Of a stretch of 12,666 bases of DNA, positions 7,201 through 12,666 are shown piece by piece. The notes under the pieces are model-generated. The model ran no database searches and was not told the DNA's origin. It saw only the letters and a list, made by a program, of their open reading frames with translations. Source of the DNA: Deltaproteobacteria bacterium. GTDB taxonomy: Bacteria > Desulfobacterota > Binatia > UBA9968. The stretch covers positions 1-12,666 of the forward strand of contig VBLN01000113.1 of the NCBI GenBank assembly GCA_005878685.1. Reading direction: 5' to 3'. The position numbers and the translations under genes are program-made. Position 1 is the stretch's first letter; every line of letters starts with the position of its first letter.

Positions 7201-7782
7201 ATGGGAACAGGCCGACCCGAAGAGTTGGGGGATGAAACGCTTGTGACGCTCGCCCAAAAGGGGGAGCACAAGGCGTTTGAGGAACTCGTGGAACGATATA
7301 AACAAAAGGCCTATCGCATCGCCTTTGATTTCACGCGCGACCGGGAAGAGGCAAAGGATCTCTCCCAAGAGGCATTCTTGCGCGCCTTCACCCACCTAAA
7401 CGGTTTTGACCAGCGCGCGAGCTTTTACACCTGGTTTTACCGGATCCTGGTAAACCTTTGTTTGGACTACCGGCGGCGTGGCCAACGGGTCAGTTGGCAA
7501 CCCTTTGAGGAGCATGATGGGAAGACCGCCGAAAAAAATGAAATAGCCAACCCTGGACCTTCCCCAGATCGAGAGGCAATGTCAGGAGAGATCTCGCGAA
7601 AGATAGGAGCAGCTTTGAATTCGCTTCCCCCAAAGCAGCGCACCGCCTTTGTCCTGAAGAATCACGAGGGACTTTCAATCCGCGAGATCGCGAAGATTAT
7701 GCAAACCGCGGAGGGAACGGTGAAGACCCATATTCATCGAGCAGTATTGGCTTTGAGACAAAGCCTGGCGGAACTCGTTTGA
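7201..7782 (+). CDS. ECF-family RNA polymerase sigma factor (RpoE-like)
   Basis: Group 4 sigma factor, 193 residues. Sigma region 2 (about 22-94) includes AFEELVERYKQKAYRIAF, the core-binding and -10 recognition stretch DLSQEAFLRAF (53-63), and the FYTWFYRILVNLCLDYRRR helix. An acidic linker (about 100-128) precedes region 4 (about 132-188), with LNSLPPKQRTAFVLKNHEG and a helix-turn-helix LSIREIAKIMQTAEGTVKTH that reads the -35 element. The next gene, 12 bases downstream, is its likely membrane anti-sigma factor, and the array continues with four exported or envelope-associated products. The ATG at 7201 lacks a clear ribosome binding site, so translation may be weak or the start slightly different. 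Which signal it answers cannot be told from sequence. Confidence 0.95.
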   Translation: MGTGRPEELGDETLVTLAQKGEHKAFEELVERYKQKAYRIAFDFTRDREEAKDLSQEAFLRAFTHLNGFDQRASFYTWFYRILVNLCLDYRRRGQRVSWQPFEEHDGKTAEKNEIANPGPSPDREAMSGEISRKIGAALNSLPPKQRTAFVLKNHEGLSIREIAKIMQTAEGTVKTHIHRAVLALRQSLAELV

Positions 7783-7794
7783 GGAGAAAATGAG

Positions 7795-8313
7795 ATGACG
7801 GACATGAGTTCGATCCAAAAGGCATGTAAAAACTACGAACAGGATCTGGTTCTGCACTATTACGGTGAGAGCTCGCCGGAGGAGCGGGAGCGGATTCAAG
7901 CTCACCTTCAAGGTTGTCCTTCCTGCTCCCGTTTTCTCGACGAGCTGCGGACAGTGCTCCCTCTGACTGTAAAGGCCGACGAGCCTCCCGAGTCCTTTTG
8001 GGAGAGTTACTCGAGGGAGCTTCGTCAAAGGCTCATGACCGCGAGGGAAAAGAATGCCTGGTGGGAAGGTATCTTCTCTTTCTTGCGCCCGTGGGCGGTA
8101 CCCACCTTGGCCACAGCTGTGGTCCTGATTCTGGCTGTAACGCTGACCTTAACTAGAGGGACATGGCACACAAGGGATCTCCCGCCGAAAGAAGAGGCTC
8201 TTTTAGAGGTCCTGCCGATTGCAGAGAATTTGGAATTCTATACCTCTATGGACTTTCTCGATTCCTTGGACCTGCTGGAAGACATGGGAGGCGCCGATAG
8301 TGGTTCGGCCTGA
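7795..8313 (+). CDS. membrane anti-sigma factor with zinc-finger (zf-HC2/ZAS) domain
   Basis: A 172-residue single-pass protein expected to hold the sigma factor at the membrane until a signal arrives. The cytoplasmic N-terminal domain has the ZAS signature H37-x3-C41-x2-C44 (HLQGCPSC) with an additional Cys11 in KACKNYEQDLVLHYYGE, as in zf-HC2 anti-sigma factors. One transmembrane helix follows (about 102-120, VPTLATAVVLILAVTLTL). A periplasmic tail of about 50 residues ends in a leucine/acidic stretch (EFYTSMDFLDSLDLLEDM) that resembles in character the small protein encoded next. The start at ATG 7795 is supported by GAGGAG eight bases upstream; an ATG at 7790 is followed at once by a stop in its frame. 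It overlaps nothing and lies 14 bases before the next gene. Confidence 0.9.
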   Translation: MTDMSSIQKACKNYEQDLVLHYYGESSPEERERIQAHLQGCPSCSRFLDELRTVLPLTVKADEPPESFWESYSRELRQRLMTAREKNAWWEGIFSFLRPWAVPTLATAVVLILAVTLTLTRGTWHTRDLPPKEEALLEVLPIAENLEFYTSMDFLDSLDLLEDMGGADSGSA

Positions 8314-8327
8314 GGCGGAGAGAAGAT

Positions 8328-8567
8328 GTGAGGCAAAGCCTATGGATCGTCATGCTTCTCTTTTTTTACTCCCCTTCTCTTGCGGCCACCAAAGACGAGG
8401 AGCGACCCGATAAAGAGATGCTTGAGCTCATGGAGATGCTGCGAGAAATGGACATGGTCAAAGACCTAGAACTTATGCAGCAGATGGATACTGTGAACCG
8501 GGGACAAACTCCGGCGAGCCAGAGCCCCCAGAAGAGCCAAGGGAAAACAAAGGATCGACAAAAGTGA
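8328..8567 (+). CDS. small secreted Met/Leu/acid-rich protein
   Basis: I do not recognise a named family. The 79-residue product begins at a GTG with GGAG eight bases upstream and has a short Sec signal peptide (about residues 1-19, LWIVMLLFFYSPSLA). The mature part is a helix with seven methionines among residues 31-53 alternating with Leu, Glu and Asp (MLELMEMLREMDMVKDLELM), then a polar Gln/Ser/Lys tail (TPASQSPQKSQGKTK). The helix resembles in composition the periplasmic end of the anti-sigma factor encoded just before it, so it might act on that protein; this is conjecture. Methionine-rich periplasmic helices can bind copper, another untested option. The stop TGA shares bases with the GTG start of the next gene (GTGA), so the two are probably translationally coupled. 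Confidence 0.78.
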   Translation: MRQSLWIVMLLFFYSPSLAATKDEERPDKEMLELMEMLREMDMVKDLELMQQMDTVNRGQTPASQSPQKSQGKTKDRQK

Positions 8568-9082
8568 AGAGGATCCTCGGCACAGTCATATTCTTGATCG
8601 CCCTGTGGCTACCCGCCGCGACGATATGGGCCCAAGCCGAGAACCAGCCCTCGCCCGGCGCGCTTGAACGCTGGCGGCAGATGAGCCCACAAGAGAAGCA
8701 AGAACTCAGGGAGCGGTACCAGAGATGGAAGGCTCTCCCCCCCGAAGAAAAAACCGAACTGCACAAAAGGTTTGAAACCTGGCGACAATTGCCTCCGGCA
8801 GAGAAGGCGGTCATCCGCAAGAACTTCCAACGCTGGCAAAATCTCTCTCCGGAGCAGCAAGAGCAGTTCCGAGAGCGCTGGCAGCGCTGGCGCAATCTGC
8901 CGCCAGAGAAACGCGAAATGCTCAAACAGCGCTTTGAAAAACTGCGCGAGCTTACTCCGGAGCAGCGCCGCGAACTGCGGGAGAAGTTCAAGGAACGTCA
9001 AAATCTCTCGCCTGAAGAAAAAAGAGCGTTCCGCCAGCGCCTGAAGGAGCAACTACAGCGCCGCGAAAAGGTGGACGACTAA
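8564..9082 (+). CDS. secreted 18-residue-repeat protein (DUF3106-like)
   Basis: A 172-residue exported protein with a signal peptide (ILGTVIFLIALWLPAATIWA, cleavage near residues 23-25). The mature chain is seven tandem units of exactly 18 residues with the pattern W-x2-L-(S/P)-P-E-x5-L-x3-F. Tryptophans stand at 37, 55, 73, 91 and 109; the last two units have lost the Trp (Leu127, Arg145). Each unit has a proline-capped helix start (LPPEEK, LSPEQQ). This composition is typical of DUF3106 proteins, whose function is not known; some regulators of envelope stress (Spy/CpxP type) are similarly helical and charged, but no LTxxQ hallmark pair is evident. The GTG start overlaps the preceding stop. 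One in-frame TAA and one codon separate it from the DUF1800 gene. Confidence 0.85.
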   Translation: MKRILGTVIFLIALWLPAATIWAQAENQPSPGALERWRQMSPQEKQELRERYQRWKALPPEEKTELHKRFETWRQLPPAEKAVIRKNFQRWQNLSPEQQEQFRERWQRWRNLPPEKREMLKQRFEKLRELTPEQRRELREKFKERQNLSPEEKRAFRQRLKEQLQRREKVDD

Positions 9083-9085
9083 CTT

Positions 9086-10411
9086 ATGAACGCGCCCTTA
9101 ACTGAAGAGCAAAAAATAATCCATTTTCTAAACCGCGTCACCTTTGGCCCGACACCAGCTGAGATCGACAGAGTCAAAAACGGAGGAATTTTCCCTTACC
9201 TGGAAGAGCAGCTCCATCCGGAAAAGATCCCGGATCCAGCGGCAGAAGAGAAACTTGCTCAGCTAAAGACGGTCCGTCTAAGCAGCCGGGAACTCCTGGA
9301 ACTCTATCCCCCGCCAAAGCAGGCCAAGAGTCGAGGGATGGATATTTCCCCCATGCAGACGCCGCGCTTCGTGATCTTTGAACTCCAACAGGCCAAGCTC
9401 CTGCGTACTGTCTATAGTCGGCGACAGCTCTACGAGCTCATGGTCGATTTTTGGACCAACCACTTCAATGTCTTCGCTGGCAAGGGCGCGGACCGGTGGC
9501 TGGTAACCTCTTATGATCGCGATACGATCCGACCTCACGCGCTGGGACGTTTCCGCGACCTTCTTCTCGCTACGGCGCGCAGCCCGGCCATGCTCTTCTA
9601 CTTGGACAATTGGCTCAGCGTGAGTCCGGATGCGGTCATGAATCGTTTCCGGCCTAACGCCAAACCTGGTCCAAGACAAGGCCTGAATGAAAACTACGCG
9701 CGCGAACTCATGGAGCTCCATACCTTGGGAGTGGATGGTGGCTACACACAGAAAGATGTGATGGAAGTCGCCCGTTGTTTTACCGGCTGGACCATCCGCC
9801 GCCCTAGGGGAGAACCGGAATTTCTCTTCAATGCCCGCATGCACGATCCCAGAGAGAAAGTCGTTCTCGGAGCCCGAATTCCGGCGGGTGGAGGAACTCA
9901 AGACGGTATGAAAGTCATCGATCTCCTCTCGCGTCACCCTTCAACCGCGCGATTCATCGCCACCAAGCTTGTGCGCCGGTTTGTCAGCGATGACCCTCCG
10001 GTTTCTCTCGTCACACAGGTGGCCAAGGTTTTCCGCGAGAGCGACGGCGATATCAAGGAATTGTTGCGTGCCATCGTCGAATCTCCGGAATTCTTCTCTC
10101 CTGAAGCCGTACAGGCCAAAGTCAAAAAGCCGCTGGAGTTCATTGCCAGCTCACTGCGTTCGGTTGGCGCGGAAACCAACGCCTCGCCAGCCTTGTTGCG
10201 CTATCTTGTCCGGATGGGAGAGCCTCTTTTTTTGGCCCAACCGCCTACTGGATTTCCGGATGTCGGCTCGACTTGGGTCAGCCCGGATATGCTGCTCGCG
10301 AGGATCAACTTCGTGACCGATCTATCAAACAACCGAATCCCGGGAACAAGGGCGAATGTCGATAAAGAGACGACCTTTGCCATGGTCGCGCCTGAATTTC
10401 AAAGGAGGTAG
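9086..10411 (+). CDS. DUF1800 family protein
   Basis: Member of the DUF1800 family (441 residues), commonly encoded next to DUF1501 in Gram-negative genomes; the biochemical function is not established. Landmarks: FLNRVTFGPTPAEIDRV (14-30), LMVDFWTNHFNVF (118-130), AMLFYLDNWLS (168-178), the hallmark LNENYARELMELHTLGVDGG (200-219), CFTGWTI (231-237), FNARMHDPREKVVLG (248-262), and the LLSRHPSTARFIATKLVRRFV helix (280-300). No signal peptide or membrane segment is present. The start cannot be moved upstream for long, because a TAA stop in the same frame lies one codon before ATG 9086. The nearest ribosome-binding candidate is AAAGGTGG, about 11 bases upstream. The last codons (Gln-Arg-Arg) contain the ribosome binding site of the next gene. 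Confidence 0.93.
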   Translation: MNAPLTEEQKIIHFLNRVTFGPTPAEIDRVKNGGIFPYLEEQLHPEKIPDPAAEEKLAQLKTVRLSSRELLELYPPPKQAKSRGMDISPMQTPRFVIFELQQAKLLRTVYSRRQLYELMVDFWTNHFNVFAGKGADRWLVTSYDRDTIRPHALGRFRDLLLATARSPAMLFYLDNWLSVSPDAVMNRFRPNAKPGPRQGLNENYARELMELHTLGVDGGYTQKDVMEVARCFTGWTIRRPRGEPEFLFNARMHDPREKVVLGARIPAGGGTQDGMKVIDLLSRHPSTARFIATKLVRRFVSDDPPVSLVTQVAKVFRESDGDIKELLRAIVESPEFFSPEAVQAKVKKPLEFIASSLRSVGAETNASPALLRYLVRMGEPLFLAQPPTGFPDVGSTWVSPDMLLARINFVTDLSNNRIPGTRANVDKETTFAMVAPEFQRR

Positions 10412-10413
10412 AG

Positions 10414-11640
10414 ATGGACTTCTCACGCCGGCTCTTTCTCAAGACCACAGGTTTTGGCCTCTTAGCCTTAGGGCTGCCGCCTTCATTTCTTGTGCGTGCA
10501 GCAGAGGGGGAAACGGCGAAACGAGGAAAAATTCTGGTCGTCGTTTTCCAGCGCGGCGGCATGGATGGCCTCAATGCTGTGATCCCGTTTAAAGATCGAG
10601 CTTACTACTCCCTGCGGCCGACCATCGCCGTTACGGAGCCATCTTCAGGAGAAGAAAGAGCGATCGACCTCGACGGCTTCTATGGTCTTCATCCGGCGCT
10701 GGCGCCGCTCAAGCCGCTATTCGATAAAAGCCACCTGGCTATCATCCACGCCGCAGGCTCGCCTGACAACACCCGCTCTCATTTCGATGCGCAGGATTAT
10801 ATGGAGCTCGGCACGCCAGGCATCAAAAGCACACCGGACGGATGGTTAAACCGTGTTCTTCTACAAACCTCGAATGATCGTAACCCGTTCCAGGCCGTAG
10901 CGCTCACTCAAAGACTGCCGCGCATTCTGGCCGGTAAAGCACCGGCGGTGACGATGACATCCATTGAAGAATTTCGTCTGCGCGATTCGTTTTTGGCCCC
11001 GACCCTCCAAAGATTCTACGCGAATGTAAATGACCCGATCCTTCGGCAAGGCGGAGACAACCTCTTCGAGGCGATGAGGGTTCTGAGCACTGTCGAAGCA
11101 ACGCTGCCTCCTGTGGCCGCCGATGGCTATCCTATCGGTCGCTTTGGAGATAGTCTCAAACAAATCAGCCGGCTTGTTAAAGCCAATGTCGGTCTGGAGA
11201 TCGCCTTCACCGAGATCGAAGGCTGGGACACGCACGTCAATGAAGGAGGGACCAAGGGGCAGATGGCCAACCGCCTGAAAGATCTTGCCGAAGGTCTTAC
11301 GGCTTTCTATCGGGATCTGGGCGATCGAATGGAGGATGTTGTCCTGCTCACCCTATCGGAGTTCGGCCGCACCGCGCGGGAGAATGGCAACCGTGGCACG
11401 GATCACGGCCACGCGAACGTGATGTTCGTCATGGGCGGGAGGATAAAAGGCGGCAAGGTCTACGGCCGCTGGCCGGGACTCGATCCGGCAGTTCTTTACG
11501 AAGGACGCGACTTAGCGCTGACTACGGATTTTCGCGCGGCGTGCGGAGAAGTTCTTTCACGCCACCTGGGTCAAAAGGATCTGACCAGAGTCTTCCCCGG
11601 CTACCAAGTTCCATCCCGAGCATTGGGTCTTATCGTTTAG
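10414..11640 (+). CDS. DUF1501 family protein, Tat-exported
   Basis: DUF1501 protein (408 residues), a family related in fold to alkaline phosphatase/sulfatase-like hydrolases but without a settled function. The N terminus has a twin-arginine signal, SRRLFLK (4-10), then a hydrophobic stretch (TTGFGLLALGLPPSFLV) and a likely cleavage near Ala-Ala-Glu at 29-31. This indicates export in folded form. Family motifs: VVVFQRGGMDGLNAVIP (42-58), SHFDAQDYME (about 127-136), GWDTHVNE (270-277), and LSEFGRTARENG then GTDHGHANVMFVMGG (about 314-342). The His/Asp residues in these could form a metal site. Start ATG 10414 is preceded by AAAGGAGG (about 10401-10408) overlapping the end of the DUF1800 gene, two bases away, so tight coupling is likely. 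Confidence 0.94.
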   Translation: MDFSRRLFLKTTGFGLLALGLPPSFLVRAAEGETAKRGKILVVVFQRGGMDGLNAVIPFKDRAYYSLRPTIAVTEPSSGEERAIDLDGFYGLHPALAPLKPLFDKSHLAIIHAAGSPDNTRSHFDAQDYMELGTPGIKSTPDGWLNRVLLQTSNDRNPFQAVALTQRLPRILAGKAPAVTMTSIEEFRLRDSFLAPTLQRFYANVNDPILRQGGDNLFEAMRVLSTVEATLPPVAADGYPIGRFGDSLKQISRLVKANVGLEIAFTEIEGWDTHVNEGGTKGQMANRLKDLAEGLTAFYRDLGDRMEDVVLLTLSEFGRTARENGNRGTDHGHANVMFVMGGRIKGGKVYGRWPGLDPAVLYEGRDLALTTDFRAACGEVLSRHLGQKDLTRVFPGYQVPSRALGLIV

Positions 11641-11663
11641 ACCAACCTGCTCCCGGCCCAACA

Positions 11664-12666
11664 CTAAATCCCGGCGATCTGCGAATTGTCGCGGCCATTT
11701 TCTTGCACACGATATTGCAGCTCATAAAGCCGCGAATAGAGTCCCCGACGTGCCAGCAGCTCTTGATGGCTTCCCTCCTCCCACACCTCTCCTCTGTGAA
11801 CGACCAAGATGCGGTCCACGTTCTTGATGGTCGAAAGCCGGTGAGCAATAATGATGGCCGTCCGCTCCTTAAGAAGCTCCTTAAGAGCCTCTTGGATCAA
11901 CAATTCAGTCTCCGTATCGACTGAGCTTGTGGCTTCGTCCAGTATGAGAATTTTCGGGTCAAAGGCCAAAGCGCGCGCAAAGGAGAGAAGCTGGCGCTGC
12001 CCCTGGGAAAGCGTCGCGCCCCGCTCTTGGACCTCTTCCTCATAACCCGCGGGCAGCCGTTCGATGAAAGGAGCGATGTGCACCCGATGGGCGGCTTCCA
12101 TCAAGCGCTGCTCACTGACGCGCGCGTCGCCAAGGCTAATGTTTTCGGCAATGTTCCCCGAAAACAGAAAAACATCCTGCAGCACTAAACCCAGGTTGCG
12201 TAGCAGCTCCTGCTTGTTCCATTCCCGGATATCGATGCCGTCGACCAGGATGCGGCCACGCTCGACTTCGTAGAAGCGGCATAGCGCGGAGATGATCGAC
12301 GTCTTCCCTGCGCCCGTGGCGCCCACGAGCGCGACGCGCTCGCCGGGCTTGACGCCGAAAGAAATCCCCTTGAGAACGGGCTCGCCGGCGTTGTACGACA
12401 GCCACACGTCTTGAAACTCCACGGTCCCCGCCCCGCGCGCCGGAAGTTCGGGGTGTTGCGGGCTCCTGATCTTTTCCTCTGTGTCCAACAGGGTAAAGAT
12501 TCGCTCCGAGGAGGCCATGGCTGCTTGCATAATATTATATTTTTCCGCAAGGTCGCGGATCGGCTGATACATCCGCTGAATATATTGGATGAAAGCGACC
12601 ACCACACCCGCCTCCAACGCCTGATTGAGAATGAGGCTTCCGCCATACCACAGCGTCGTCCCGATC
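11664..12666 (-). CDS. ABC exporter, fused permease/ATPase half-transporter (3' part)
   Basis: The gene runs off the right edge: the frame stays open to base 12666, so the apparent TTG start at 12617 is internal. The visible 333 residues hold the end of the membrane domain (TLWYGGSLILNQALEAG, then VAFIQYIQRMYQPIRDL) and a complete nucleotide-binding domain. That domain has Walker A GATGAGKT (about 115-122), Q-loop VLQDVF, signature LSQGQRQLL (219-227), Walker B ILILDEAT (239-246), D-loop SSVDTETE and H-loop IAHRLSTI. The sequence resembles MsbA/LmrA and especially MdlB-type exporters, which often work as heterodimers. The signature has Gln in place of the first Gly of LSGGQ. The substrate is unknown. 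The gene is convergent with the DUF1501 gene, with 23 bases between the stops and no clear terminator. Confidence 0.93.
   Translation of the reverse strand, partial: IGTTLWYGGSLILNQALEAGVVVAFIQYIQRMYQPIRDLAEKYNIMQAAMASSERIFTLLDTEEKIRSPQHPELPARGAGTVEFQDVWLSYNAGEPVLKGISFGVKPGERVALVGATGAGKTSIISALCRFYEVERGRILVDGIDIREWNKQELLRNLGLVLQDVFLFSGNIAENISLGDARVSEQRLMEAAHRVHIAPFIERLPAGYEEEVQERGATLSQGQRQLLSFARALAFDPKILILDEATSSVDTETELLIQEALKELLKERTAIIIAHRLSTIKNVDRILVVHRGEVWEEGSHQELLARRGLYSRLYELQYRVQENGRDNSQIAGI

Noticed and set aside
8609..9052. Minus-strand frame of 147 codons opposite the 18-residue-repeat gene
   Set aside because: The repeat periodicity of the plus-strand gene keeps the opposite frame open; its Leu/Phe-rich content is a reflection of Glu/Lys/Arg codons.
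9278..9937. Minus-strand frame of 219 codons opposite DUF1800
   Set aside because: DUF1800 motifs on the plus strand are unambiguous and the opposite frame has no recognisable features.

Overview
The window looks like chromosomal DNA of a Gram-negative bacterium of moderate-to-high GC content, and I see no phage, plasmid or insertion-sequence genes. The partial 16S rRNA and the gene set (RNase Y, YmdB-type phosphodiesterase, ZapA, 6S RNA, DUF1800/DUF1501, a Tat signal, an ECF sigma factor with a zinc-finger anti-sigma factor) suggest a lineage near Desulfobacterota, Methylomirabilota (NC10) or Rokubacteria. I cannot place it more precisely without a 16S search.

Left half (1-6304, minus strand), read in the direction of transcription: a small ZapB-like coiled-coil gene, zapA, a 6S RNA gene (ssrS), 5-formyltetrahydrofolate cyclo-ligase, RNase Y (rny), a YmdB-type metallophosphoesterase, tyrosyl-tRNA synthetase (tyrS), then the 5' half of a 16S rRNA gene. 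This is a housekeeping block for cell division, transcription control, folate metabolism, RNA decay and translation. A near-consensus sigma70 promoter for the rRNA lies partly inside the end of tyrS, and a boxB/boxA-like antitermination leader follows it. Two genes here (rny and tyrS) probably start at TTG codons with strong ribosome binding sites. A short GC-rich repeat sits between rny and the YmdB-type gene.

Centre (6305-6672): a non-coding divergent region. It carries a sigma70-like promoter for the division genes (minus strand) and a candidate ECF-type promoter (plus strand).

Right half (6673-11640, plus strand): a secreted protein made of about 13 heptads of the (R/K)D(I/L)xxDx type, a hairpin, then a very tight six-gene array: ECF sigma factor, membrane anti-sigma factor with a zinc-binding H-x3-C-x2-C motif, a small Met-rich secreted protein, a secreted DUF3106-like protein built from exact 18-residue repeats, a DUF1800 protein and a Tat-exported DUF1501 protein. 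This is the most interesting part. It reads as an envelope-stress-type regulon in which a sigma factor controls two unrelated low-complexity helical repeat proteins and a DUF1800/DUF1501 pair, none with a firmly known function. DUF1800 has no signal peptide, is separated from secreted DUF3106 by a single in-frame TAA, and is followed by a Tat substrate, which raises the question of how it leaves the cytoplasm.

Right edge (11664-12666, minus strand): the 3' part of an MsbA/MdlB-type ABC exporter gene, convergent with the DUF1501 gene and cut by the window end.
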